Notes: generated by a model not told the origin, from the sequence alone. DNA of 18,560 nucleotides from CAYSLA01 sp964431685 (GCA_964431685.1 CAYSLA010000063.1:1-18560), one strand, 5' to 3'; numbered from the stretch's first letter, positions 7,257 through 14,509 are shown. Translations and numbers: made by a program.

Positions 7257-8303
7257 TCAGGCCGCTCTCCTTCGCCGCACAGCCGCTACACCCGTGAGAC
7301 CCATCGCCAGCGCAAGCAGGCTTGCCGGCTCCGGAACGGGCCCTATGCTCAATGTAGCTGTGTCGGTAAACCACTCGCCTTCGTCATCGATCACTTTGAG
7401 ACCAATCAAGTGCAGCCCCGGAGTAAGGCCAAGTGTGTTGGTCAAGTAGTCATAGCTTCGGACGAGCGAAATCCCCGAACCGTCATCATACTCTTTGTCG
7501 TCGTCGAGATCCCACAGATAGGAGACAATGCTGCCTCCATCCGGATCGTAGGAGCCTGCCCCACTGAAGGTTACGTCGCGTCCCCAGTTCGCAGTGTATG
7601 GCCCGTTCGCTTCAGCCACGGGACGATTGGTGTAGTTTATCGTCAGGCGGGGTCCCCAGCCGCTGCCATAGTTATTTGAGTAGAAGACCACGCCCTCCTG
7701 GCCGTTTACGTGCTCATACACCCGAAGCACGAAGCCATTGTTGGTGTCACCGGCATACCAGCTTCTGACGGTATCATCCAGCCTTGTGAGGTGCTGGTTG
7801 AATACCTTATTGCCGCCTGGGGTGCTATTGTAGAATGAATACCAGGCGTTCAGTCCCGAATAGCGGTCGTATACCTCGTCCTCGCACCCATAGGGACTGT
7901 GCCAATAGGTGCTCCCATTGATTGTGTTCCAGTTCGCCCCGCTTTGTGTCCACGCGGCCCAAGGCTGGATCTTGTAGACCCCGACGTTCACGATATCGTT
8001 AGAGTCCATACTTTCGCTGAACGCATAGTTCAGCGTGAGTGAGGTGCTGTGTATCGTGTAGTTGCTGCCCAGGGACGGCAGAGTGAACCTGATGAGAGTG
8101 TTCTTCTCCGGATAGTTCAATCCACTCTTGGTGGCGGCAAAGGTCTTGAGGTAGTAGTCGTTGCCGTAGTTGGTCGTGGGGTTATCGCGATCCAGCCACG
8201 TGTCCGCGCTGGGGTATGCTATTACTTGCGCCGACCAGCCCGCAGTCAGCAAACAAGCCGTCATCAGCACAACAGCGGCCCCTACAATGCAGATGTATCT
8301 CAT
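7257..8303 (-). CDS. PEP-CTERM surface protein with DNRLRE/CBM96-like and PKD domains
   Basis: 348 residues. A signal peptide (1-25, hydrophobic VGAAVVLMTACLL, cleaved near WSA) is followed by a beta-sandwich of the DNRLRE/CBM96 type (about 28-228: YPSADTWLDRDNPTTNYG at the start, LIRFTLPSL, then GPRLTINYTN at the end). A PKD domain spans about 232-318 (PYTANWGRDVTFSGAGSYDPD and YLWDLDDD). The C-terminus is a textbook PEP-CTERM sorting signal: VPEPAS at 323-328, a hydrophobic helix and the RRRR cluster. Exosortase should cut at PEP and deliver the protein to the surface or an extracellular matrix. No catalytic residues are evident, so a binding or structural role is likely. It has a strong ribosome-binding site (GAGGAG six bases before ATG) and its own promoter, and is transcribed alone. 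Confidence 0.9.
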   Translation of the reverse strand: MRYICIVGAAVVLMTACLLTAGWSAQVIAYPSADTWLDRDNPTTNYGNDYYLKTFAATKSGLNYPEKNTLIRFTLPSLGSNYTIHSTSLTLNYAFSESMDSNDIVNVGVYKIQPWAAWTQSGANWNTINGSTYWHSPYGCEDEVYDRYSGLNAWYSFYNSTPGGNKVFNQHLTRLDDTVRSWYAGDTNNGFVLRVYEHVNGQEGVVFYSNNYGSGWGPRLTINYTNRPVAEANGPYTANWGRDVTFSGAGSYDPDGGSIVSYLWDLDDDKEYDDGSGISLVRSYDYLTNTLGLTPGLHLIGLKVIDDEGEWFTDTATLSIGPVPEPASLLALAMGLTGVAAVRRRRAA

Positions 8304-8354
8304 CTCTTACTCCTCCTCGCCGAAATGGTCGTGCCACTCCGAGTCTATATGAGT

Positions 8355-8383
8355 GTTATAGCATGAAAAATCGCCTTTGTCAA
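8355..8383 (-). promoter_or_regulatory. Near-consensus promoter of the PEP-CTERM gene
   Basis: Read on the minus strand: TTGACA (8383-8378), 17 bp spacer, TATAAC (8360-8355). The -35 is perfect and the -10 matches 5 of 6, with optimal spacing; transcription should start near 8348, about 45 bases before the ATG. This is the strongest promoter seen in the window. Confidence 0.8.
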
Positions 8384-8441
8384 CTGTTTATTGTCTTAAA
8401 TCTTTTCGGTCACTCACCTGATTGTCTCCGGCTGCAGAATG

Positions 8442-8508
8442 TGCCGAGAGAACGTGTAGCGGGGTGACAATCAGCGGGGCTGGCAACCACTGTCACGCAC
8501 TCTCGGCA
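8442..8508. repeat. Nested inverted repeats in the divergent intergenic region
   Basis: TGCCGAGAG (8442-8450) pairs with CTCTCGGCA (8500-8508), a perfect 9-bp outer stem, and inside it GTGACA (8464-8469) pairs with TGTCAC (8491-8496). A further 9-bp pair, CTGATTGTC at 8418-8426 with GACAATCAG at 8466-8474, competes with the inner stem. It lies between the two divergent promoters, outside both expected transcripts. Confidence 0.4.
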
Positions 8509-8527
8509 ACTCCATCTGCACCTATTG

Positions 8528-8554
8528 TTAACCGCTCCGAAACGTTTTGGAAAC
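8528..8554 (+). promoter_or_regulatory. Candidate GlnR-like operator: repeats at 11-bp spacing
   Basis: TTAAC (8528-8532), GAAAC (8539-8543) and GAAAC (8550-8554) are each separated by exactly six bases, giving 11-bp spacing, with a poor fourth position at 8561. Actinobacterial GlnR boxes have the layout GTnAC-n6-GaAAC repeated. The array sits just upstream of a -10-like TAACAT (8565-8570) that lacks a proper -35, the arrangement expected for an activated promoter. Confidence 0.5.
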
Positions 8555-8608
8555 GATCCCGGGCTAACATGGCATTAATGACTACTTTCTTGCAGGTTGG
8601 ACAAGTCG

Positions 8609-9346
8609 ATGGTGCAGGTCTATAATGATGACGGCGAGAGCCTGGCGGTCTCGAACGAGGATATGCCGAGAGTATTGGTCGTCGGAAAAAGCGAACACGA
8701 AGTCTCATCAGTGGCCGCGTCCGTTGCGGGACTGAGTCATTTTGTCACGTCCGGATGGGACCTTGATTCGCTCTCGGATGCGGTTGCCAAAGGGTGTCCC
8801 GAAGTGGTGGTCATCGACATGCGGTTCGGCGAGGAATCGTATATCATTGCCAAGGACCTGATCGGCCACTTCGACCAGGTCGGCGAGGCACCCAGGCTAG
8901 CGGTTGTCGAGTCGGCGAACCAACCGCAGCTTCAGTCTCGCTATATTGACGATTTCATACTCTACCCATACGATAGCGATGAACTCGCTGTTCGGATACT
9001 CCGCCTGCTGAGCAGAAGCCAAAGAGGGCGAGGCGGAAACATCATCAGTTTCGAAGGCCTTGTGATCAACACGGAGAGCTTTGAGGTAACTGTTGACAGC
9101 CGGGCCCTGTCACTCACTTTCAAGGAGTTCGAGCTTCTCAGATACATCGCGGCTCATCCCAACCGGGTGCACACGCGCGAGGCACTCCTTAACCAGGTCT
9201 GGGGATATGAGTATTTCGGTGGTCTGCGTACGGTGGATGTGCACGTGCGGCGAATTCGGGCAAAGCTCGGATCAAGGCACGAGAACCTGGTGCAAACAGT
9301 TCACGGGGTTGGCTACAAGTTCATAACCAGTCTGGACGGTTCCTGA
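8609..9346 (+). CDS. Atypical OmpR-family response regulator, GlnR-like, paired with glnA
   Basis: About 245 residues from the ATG at 8609 (a TTG at 8597 is the other option, but its ribosome-binding site would be adjacent to it). The N-terminal receiver is degenerate: the acidic pair at the start of the fold is replaced (VVGKSEHE), the phosphorylatable-position Asp is kept at residue 70 (VVIDMRF), and the essential Lys is Tyr (LYPYD, 118-122). The C-terminal winged helix (about 148-240) is canonical, with LTFKEFELL (169-177) and a recognition segment near 197-217 (VWGYEYFGG, then RTVDVHVRR). From memory, this segment is very close to actinobacterial GlnR, itself an orphan receiver regulator of glnA. 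No histidine kinase is nearby. It likely controls nitrogen assimilation genes, starting with glnA, whose ribosome-binding site overlaps its stop codon. Confidence 0.85.
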   Translation: MVQVYNDDGESLAVSNEDMPRVLVVGKSEHEVSSVAASVAGLSHFVTSGWDLDSLSDAVAKGCPEVVVIDMRFGEESYIIAKDLIGHFDQVGEAPRLAVVESANQPQLQSRYIDDFILYPYDSDELAVRILRLLSRSQRGRGGNIISFEGLVINTESFEVTVDSRALSLTFKEFELLRYIAAHPNRVHTREALLNQVWGYEYFGGLRTVDVHVRRIRAKLGSRHENLVQTVHGVGYKFITSLDGS

Positions 9347-9358
9347 GGAGGCAATACT

Positions 9359-10687
9359 ATGTCAAACATGGATAAAGAATGGATACTGCGCGAGTGCAAG
9401 GACCGAAATGTCGAGTTCATTCGCCTGTGGTTTACCGATCTGCTGGGCCAGCTCAAGAGCTTCGCGATTACCATCGAGCAACTCGAGGAGGCCCTGAACG
9501 AGGGGATGGGGTTCGACGGTTCCTCGATAACCGGATATCAGGACGTCCAGGAGTCCGATATGGTCGCGATGCCGGATCCCGCGACGTTCTCGTTGCTGCC
9601 GTGGAGACCTACGGATAAGTCGGTGGCCAAGATGTTCTGCGACATCCTGACCCCGGACGGCACCCCCTATCCCGGCGACCCGCGCTACATCCTAAAACGG
9701 CAGATTCTGAAGGCCGCCAAGAAGGGTTACACTTTCTACGTCGGACCCGAACTGGAGTATTTCTATTTCAGGAACAGCCAGGGAACAGAGATTCTGGACA
9801 ACGGCGGCTATTTCGATCTGACCCCGCTGGACGTGGCTACCTCTCTGCGGAGGGACACCATCCTTGTTCTCAAGGAGATGGGAATCGCGGTGGAATACAG
9901 CCATCACGAAGTCGCACCGAGTCAACACGAGATTGACCTGCGGTACGCGGATGCGCTGACGATGGCAGACTGGGCTATGACCTACCGGCTGGTGGTCAAG
10001 GAAGTCGCGAACCAGCACGGCTACTATGCCACATTCATGCCTAAGCCGATATTCGGGGTGAGCGGAAGCGGCATGCACTGCCACCAGTCTCTGTTCAAAG
10101 GCGCGAGGAACGAGTTCTTCAGCGCCGATGATCCAAAACATCTCTCGGACACCGGCAAGTCCTACATTGCCGGACTGTTGAGGCACGCTAGTGAGATATC
10201 TATCATCCTGGCTCAGTGGGTCAACTCTTACAAGAGACTAGTGCCGGGCTACGAGGCGCCCGTATACATAGCGTGGAGCCAGCAGAACCGGTCGGCGCTG
10301 GTGAGAGTTCCTTTGTACAAACCAGGCAAGGAGACGGCAACTCGCGCTGAACTCCGTTGCCCGGATCCGGCCTGTAACCCGTACCTCGCCTTCGCCGCGA
10401 TGCTGGCTGCCGGGCTCAAGGGAATTGAGGAGAAGTATGAGTTGTGCTGCGAGATGACGGAGAACCTCTACGAGCTCTCTGCCGATGAACGCAAGGACCG
10501 CGGCATCGAAAGCCTGCCGGGAAGCCTGGGAGAGGCCATAGCGGCCGCTGAAAACAGCGAACTGGTGCGAGAGGTTCTTGGCGATCACGCATTCCAGAGG
10601 CTGATGTGGCTCAAGAAGAACGAATGGGATGAGTTCCGTATTCAGGTCACAGACTGGGAACTGAAGAAGTTACTGGCGGTGCTGTGA
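9359..10687 (+). CDS. glnA: Glutamine synthetase, type I, without the large adenylylation-type insertion
   Basis: Condenses glutamate and ammonia to glutamine with ATP, the main entry of ammonia into metabolism; acts as a cytoplasmic dodecamer. 442 residues, full length for the GSI-alpha size class. Signatures: MGFDGSSITGYQD (50-62), metal-ligand Glu in PELEYF (130-135), HHEVAP (182-187) with E191, GSGMHCHQS (236-244), VPGYEAP (295-301), the active-site loop NRSALVRVP (310-318) and RAELRCPDP (329-337). It aligns without gaps to Bacillus GlnA in the first 70 residues, where the feedback-sensing Arg62 is Asp here. A Tyr (371, ENLYELS) sits at the adenylylation-equivalent position, but no adenylyltransferase gene is in view. 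Start is set by GAGGAGG (9345-9351), overlapping the upstream stop; co-transcribed with the regulator. Confidence 0.97.
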   Translation: MSNMDKEWILRECKDRNVEFIRLWFTDLLGQLKSFAITIEQLEEALNEGMGFDGSSITGYQDVQESDMVAMPDPATFSLLPWRPTDKSVAKMFCDILTPDGTPYPGDPRYILKRQILKAAKKGYTFYVGPELEYFYFRNSQGTEILDNGGYFDLTPLDVATSLRRDTILVLKEMGIAVEYSHHEVAPSQHEIDLRYADALTMADWAMTYRLVVKEVANQHGYYATFMPKPIFGVSGSGMHCHQSLFKGARNEFFSADDPKHLSDTGKSYIAGLLRHASEISIILAQWVNSYKRLVPGYEAPVYIAWSQQNRSALVRVPLYKPGKETATRAELRCPDPACNPYLAFAAMLAAGLKGIEEKYELCCEMTENLYELSADERKDRGIESLPGSLGEAIAAAENSELVREVLGDHAFQRLMWLKKNEWDEFRIQVTDWELKKLLAVL

Positions 10688-10690
10688 AGG

Positions 10691-10842
10691 GAATGTGGGA
10701 GCTAACCTCCCCCTAGCCCCCTCCGAAACGGAGGGGAGTGTGGGAACACCTCCCCCTAACCCCCTCCGAAGCGGAGGGGAATGTGGGAGCTAACCTCCCC
10801 CTAGCCCCCTCCGAAGCGGAGGGGGGAGGGGGAGGTGTTCCA
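10691..10842. repeat. Triple GC-rich hairpin repeat downstream of glnA
   Basis: Three near-identical units with 43-45 bp spacing, each containing CCTCCCCCTA(G/A)CCCC and a hairpin CCCCTCCG-AA(A/G)-CGGAGGGG (cores at 10717-10736, 10761-10779, 10805-10824). In addition, GGAACACCTCCCCC (10743-10756) pairs with GGGGGAGGTGTTCC (10828-10841), enclosing units two and three. It fills most of the gap between glnA and the next promoter and would also stop glnA transcription. This unit resembles a widespread class of interspersed bacterial repeats. Confidence 0.85.
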
Positions 10843-10889
10843 CTGGGACTTATAAGACGTATGGGTCCTATACCCTTCTTTCTCTGCTG

Positions 10890-10919
10890 TTGACGCCGAA
10901 GCGCGCGCGGGGATATACT
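10890..10919 (+). promoter_or_regulatory. Promoter of the ABC-2/aroQ operon, leaderless
   Basis: TTGACG (10890-10895), 18 bp, TATACT (10914-10919). The expected transcription start falls at or one base from the ATG at 10927, and no ribosome-binding site is present before that ATG, so the first gene is probably read from a leaderless message. Confidence 0.65.
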
Positions 10920-10926
10920 TACCCCG

Positions 10927-11781
10927 ATGATTAGCGAGTTTGCCGAGTTACTCAGATACCGCGAGTTGGTTGCCCAGCTTGTGGTGCGCGATCTCAAGGT
11001 GCGGTACAAGAACTCCGTGCTGGGGTTCTTCTGGTCTCTCGCCAATCCACTTGTTCAGGTCGCCACCATAACCATAGTCGTGAAGTACGTTATGCGGCTG
11101 GACATACCCAACTACTCCGCCTACCTGCTTGTGGCCTACCTGCCCTGGGTGTTCTTTCAGATGACGCTGATGGACGCGAGCGACGTGATAATGGGCCACC
11201 ACCGCGACCTGCTGCGCAAGGTCTACTTCCCGCGCGAAGTTCTTCCGATATCTTCCGTGATCTCAAACCTGATCCACTTTATGTTGGCGCTGGTCGTGTT
11301 CTTCGCGTACCTGCTTTTCTACCATCTTGTCCTGCACGGCGCGCCAGTATCTTCCGGAGCTCTACTTCTACCGGCGCTGCTGGCCATGCAGGTCATGTTG
11401 CTTGTGGGCTTGTCATTCTTCGTGTCCTGCCTGAACGTATTCTATGAGGACACAAAGTACCTGCTCGTAGCGCTTCTCAACGTGCTCTTCTATCTGACGC
11501 CGGTCATGTACCCGGCTGAGCTGATATACATTAGGTTGCCTGAGGCTCACAGGGAACTGCTCTACAGGCTATACCTGCTCAACCCGGTGAACGCGCTGAT
11601 GGACGCATATCGCAAGAGTCTGCTGCCGCCGTTCGAGGGCCACGTGAGAGGAGCCACAGTGCACAGTCTTGGCATCGACTGGCTGATGTTGGGCGTGTGC
11701 GCGCTGGTGTGCGCGGCTGTAGCCGTCGGCGGATACGCTTTCTTCAACGCCCGCAAGTGGTCTTTTGCGGAGAGGGCCTAG
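10927..11781 (+). CDS. ABC-2 type polysaccharide export permease (Wzm-like)
   Basis: 284 residues with about six membrane helices. The N-terminal cytoplasmic stretch carries RDLKVRYKNSVLGFFWSL (19-36), a hallmark of ABC-2 polysaccharide and teichoic-acid permeases, followed by RDLLRKVYFPREVLPIS (97-113), VFYEDTKYLL (in the 170s-180s), FYLTPVMYPAEL and NPVNALMDAYR. With the ATPase next door it would move a lipid-linked glycan across the inner membrane to the cell surface. It heads an operon with a 2-bp gap to the ATPase gene. No glycosyltransferases are within the window, so the exported glycan cannot be named. Confidence 0.9.
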   Translation: MISEFAELLRYRELVAQLVVRDLKVRYKNSVLGFFWSLANPLVQVATITIVVKYVMRLDIPNYSAYLLVAYLPWVFFQMTLMDASDVIMGHHRDLLRKVYFPREVLPISSVISNLIHFMLALVVFFAYLLFYHLVLHGAPVSSGALLLPALLAMQVMLLVGLSFFVSCLNVFYEDTKYLLVALLNVLFYLTPVMYPAELIYIRLPEAHRELLYRLYLLNPVNALMDAYRKSLLPPFEGHVRGATVHSLGIDWLMLGVCALVCAAVAVGGYAFFNARKWSFAERA

Positions 11782-11783
11782 CG

Positions 11784-12545
11784 ATGGAACCTGCCATTGA
11801 CATCAGTGGAATAGGCAAGACATTCAAACTGGTTACGGGTCAACCTGCGTCAATCAAGTCGGCGGTTCTCGCGTTTCGCAGGCCGAAACCGCGCATACTC
11901 ACCGGACTCGCCAACGTCAACATCCGAATCGAACACGGCGAGGCGGTGGCAATCATCGGCAGAAACGGTTCAGGCAAGAGCACGTTGCTGAGGATCATCG
12001 GCCGTGTCTACAGGCCCAGCAGCGGCAGCGTCACCGTGAACGGACGGATGGCCACTCTTCTGGACCTCGGCGCCGGATTCCACCCGGAGCTCACCGGGCG
12101 AGAGAACGTTTTCTTCAACGCGGCGGTAATGGGTTTGAGCCGCGCTCAGGCAAAGGAAAAGATTGACGGTATTATCGGGTTTTCCGAGCTGGCCGACTAC
12201 ATAGACGCACCCGTGAGAACCTATTCCGCGGGGATGCTGATGCGCCTGGGATTCGCCGTGGCGATGGAAGTTGACCCGCAAATACTGCTTATAGACGAGG
12301 TGCTGGCAGTAGGAGACGCCGAGTTCCAGGAGAAATGTTACAGCAGGATCAAGGCGTTCAAAGACGGAGGAGGCACGATAGTCTTCGTTACCCACGAGAT
12401 GGAAGCGGCAAAGCTTGTTGCCGGCAGGGCCGTGTGGATAAGCGGGGGCCGAGTAGCCGCCGACGGGCCGACGACGGAAGTCGTGGCGTCATACTTGAGC
12501 AACGCACACGAGCACGTCGACGGGAGTGTAACTAATGTCCAGTGA
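11784..12545 (+). CDS. ATPase of ABC-2 polysaccharide exporter (Wzt-like, short form)
   Basis: 253 residues from the ATG at 11784, two bases after the permease stop; the in-frame extension back to 11697 would overlap the permease and is discarded. Walker A GRNGSGKST (59-67), signature YSAGM (147-151), Walker B ILLIDE (167-172) and the switch His in VTHE (H204) are all intact. The segment LLDLGAGFHPELTGREN (92-108) is typical of the Wzt/TagH group. It lacks the C-terminal carbohydrate-binding domain that lets some Wzt proteins recognise the capped O-antigen, so substrate selection must lie elsewhere. It energises the adjacent permease. Its last codons overlap the start of the next gene by 11 bp, which suggests translational coupling. 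Confidence 0.9.
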   Translation: MEPAIDISGIGKTFKLVTGQPASIKSAVLAFRRPKPRILTGLANVNIRIEHGEAVAIIGRNGSGKSTLLRIIGRVYRPSSGSVTVNGRMATLLDLGAGFHPELTGRENVFFNAAVMGLSRAQAKEKIDGIIGFSELADYIDAPVRTYSAGMLMRLGFAVAMEVDPQILLIDEVLAVGDAEFQEKCYSRIKAFKDGGGTIVFVTHEMEAAKLVAGRAVWISGGRVAADGPTTEVVASYLSNAHEHVDGSVTNVQ

Positions 12546-12756
12546 TGCGACGGTAGACTCTTCGAACTGGCTTCTTGAGATACTCGGATGCCCGGCGTGC
12601 GATGACCGTCCGGCGCTCGATCAGACTGATGACGGCCTGCGCTGCAGTACGTGCGGACGGGTCTATCCGGTAGTCGACGGACTGCCGATTCTTGTTGCTG
12701 ACACGGAAATCGGTTCCCCGGAGAGGGGACCAGAGGAAGGAGCGGCGAAAAGATGA
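12535..12756 (+). CDS. Trm112-like / UPF0434 small zinc-ribbon protein
   Basis: 73 residues, with CPAC (19-22) and CSTC (37-40) forming a four-cysteine zinc site and the family ending VYPVVDGLPILV (43-54). In eukaryotes and archaea Trm112 activates several methyltransferases; bacterial members are of unclear function and often sit beside envelope or lipid A genes. Start ATG has GGGAG upstream and overlaps the ATPase gene; its end overlaps aroQ by 4 bp (ATGA), so it belongs to the operon. Confidence 0.85.
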   Translation: MSSDATVDSSNWLLEILGCPACDDRPALDQTDDGLRCSTCGRVYPVVDGLPILVADTEIGSPERGPEEGAAKR

Positions 12757-13268
12757 GTCCTGAGATATGCAACGACGCTAAGGAGTTTTCTCTGCCAGAG
12801 GTAAAACCACAGTCCGGTGACACGCGAGAGATTGAGATCGTAATGATCAACGGCCCCAATCTGGACGTGCTGGGCAACCGCGAAGTCGGCATCTACGGCA
12901 GGGAGACTCTGGAATCCATCAGACAGCGGTGCTTCTCGCTCGCCAAGGAGCTTAACGTGAATCTTCAGACGTTCCAGAGCAATAGCGAGGGCGACATAGT
13001 GAACGCTATACACGATGCGACGCTAACGGCTGACGGAATCCTCATCAACCCGGCGGCATACACCCACTACTCGATAGCGATCAGGGATGCGATAGCCGCT
13101 ACCGGACTGCCCACAGTGGAAGTTCATCTAAGCAACATATACGCACGCGAGGAGTTTCGTCACAAGTCCGTAATCGCGCCGGTGGCATCGGGCCAAATCT
13201 CCGGATTCGGTGCAGACAGCTATCTTCTCGGGCTTCGCGCACTGGTGGGACTGATCAGGCATGAATGA
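12753..13268 (+). CDS. aroQ: Type II 3-dehydroquinate dehydratase
   Basis: Dehydrates 3-dehydroquinate to 3-dehydroshikimate, third step of the shikimate pathway; cytoplasmic dodecamer. 171 residues, about 25 longer than usual at the N-terminus; the core begins at INGPNLDVLG (32-41). Visible active-site residues: R43 and Y48 in NREVGIYG, N99 in INPAAYTH with H105, H125 in VHLSN and R136 in FRHKS. The ATG at 12753 overlaps the preceding stop and has AAGGAG ten bases upstream; the N-terminal extension could be an artefact if translation begins further in, but no better start with a ribosome-binding site was seen. It overlaps the peptidase gene by 8 bp. The aroQ-peptidase pair is a known bacterial arrangement, often continued by efp, which is absent here. 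Confidence 0.95.
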   Translation: MSPEICNDAKEFSLPEVKPQSGDTREIEIVMINGPNLDVLGNREVGIYGRETLESIRQRCFSLAKELNVNLQTFQSNSEGDIVNAIHDATLTADGILINPAAYTHYSIAIRDAIAATGLPTVEVHLSNIYAREEFRHKSVIAPVASGQISGFGADSYLLGLRALVGLIRHE

Positions 13269-14316
13269 GGGCAGACTGTCTAGACTGCGCGCTGAGCTGG
13301 CACTGATGGGCGACGATGCTCTGGTCGTGACGTCAATCCCTAACGTGTTCTACATCAGCGGATTCACCGGTTCTACCGCTGTGCTGGTGGCCGGCGGGAG
13401 CAACGTTGCGGTTCTTGTCGATCCTCGCTATACCTTGCAGGCACAGAAAGAGTGTGTCGGCGCTGAGGTGGTCGAAGTCAAAGGCCGTACGCTGCTCAGC
13501 GCTGTTGGAGAGGTAGCCCGAAAGATGCGAGCGGCACGGGTGGGTTTTGAATCCACGAACCTGTCTGTTGACTCCCACAGCATGCTGGCCAAATCGCTCG
13601 ACGGGACAACCAAGCTGCTCCCAACCAAAAGCGTAGTTGAGAATCTGCGCGCCGTGAAAGACCGGTCCGAGATTGCTCTAATCAAGCGCGCTGCACACAT
13701 TGTAGACACTGCCTTTGAAGAGATTGCCCGGAGTCTGCGGATTGGGATGACGGAGAAAGAGGCCGCGCTGCTGGTGGACTCGACGCTCAGAGCGTGTGGC
13801 GCCGACAAGGCCGGTTTTGAGACCATAGCGGCGGCCGGGTCGAACTCGGCCTGGCCCCACGCAAAACCGACCGACCGCAGGATAACGAACCGGATCAAGC
13901 TGGATTTCGGCGCATCCTACAAAATGTACAACAGCGACATAACCCGCACGCTCGCGCTGGCCAAGCCCGATAGCAGGTTCAACACTATCTACCCTATAGT
14001 TCTTGAAGCCCAGTTGCGGGCAATCGACGCAATTGCCCCCGGCAAGACCGGCAGGGAGATCGACGCCGTGGCAAGGCAGTTCATCAGCTCCAAGGGCTAC
14101 GGAGCTAACTTTGGACACGGGCTCGGTCACATGCTGGGCATCGAGGTGCATGATGGTGTGGGACTGTCGACGGTCAGCGAGGTAGTACTCCAGCCGGGGA
14201 TGGTTGTGACCGTTGAACCCGGGATATATATCCCGGGATGGGGCGGCATAAGGATAGAGGATGATGTTCTGGTAACCGACAACGGGCACGAGGTCTTGAC
14301 ACACGCGGCGAAGTAG
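13261..14316 (+). CDS. Xaa-Pro aminopeptidase/dipeptidase (M24 family)
   Basis: 351 residues, normal for the PepQ/short PepP group. The N-terminal creatinase-like domain (1-130, with NVFYISGFTGS) precedes a pita-bread catalytic domain. All five metal ligands are visible: D215 (LDFGA), D226 (SDITRT), H290 (GHGLGH), E319 (VEPGIY) and E333 (RIEDDVLV); H200 in PHAKP fits the substrate-side His. It removes residues next to proline from peptides in the cytoplasm. Last gene of the operon, overlapping aroQ by 8 bp. Whether it is an aminopeptidase or a dipeptidase cannot be told from this sequence. Confidence 0.93.
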   Translation: MNEGRLSRLRAELALMGDDALVVTSIPNVFYISGFTGSTAVLVAGGSNVAVLVDPRYTLQAQKECVGAEVVEVKGRTLLSAVGEVARKMRAARVGFESTNLSVDSHSMLAKSLDGTTKLLPTKSVVENLRAVKDRSEIALIKRAAHIVDTAFEEIARSLRIGMTEKEAALLVDSTLRACGADKAGFETIAAAGSNSAWPHAKPTDRRITNRIKLDFGASYKMYNSDITRTLALAKPDSRFNTIYPIVLEAQLRAIDAIAPGKTGREIDAVARQFISSKGYGANFGHGLGHMLGIEVHDGVGLSTVSEVVLQPGMVVTVEPGIYIPGWGGIRIEDDVLVTDNGHEVLTHAAK

Positions 14317-14509
14317 CCTGACGAGAAACTCACAAGCCAGCCGTGCACGGAGCAACAGGATGCCGCCCACAAACTCCGGCATGATCCACGCTTTCGTTTT
14401 TCACCAGCGATTGTCCGTTTTTTGGTTGCGGAGGCCTGCTGGTATGCTATAGAATGATGACTAATGATTCGACCAACTACAGGAGCAACTCAGTACGGAG
14501 GTATTCGAT
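14317..14509. promoter_or_regulatory. Intergenic region with possible promoter for the aminotransferase
   Basis: About 190 bp without a gene. TTGCGG (14426-14431), 16 bp, TATAGA (14448-14453) is a weak candidate promoter. GGAGG (14497-14501) lies eight bases before the ATG at 14510. A short frame starting at 14454 has no coding character. No strong terminator hairpin follows the peptidase gene. Confidence 0.35.

Noticed and set aside
10713..11045. 110-codon minus-strand frame rich in Pro and Ser
   Set aside because: It translates the GC-rich hairpin repeats and the antisense of the permease gene; no coding evidence.
14218..14237. Perfect 20-bp palindrome in the peptidase gene
   Set aside because: It encodes the conserved EPGIYIPG segment of the M24 family, whose codons (CCC GGG ... 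CCG GGA) readily make a palindrome; no sign of insertion.
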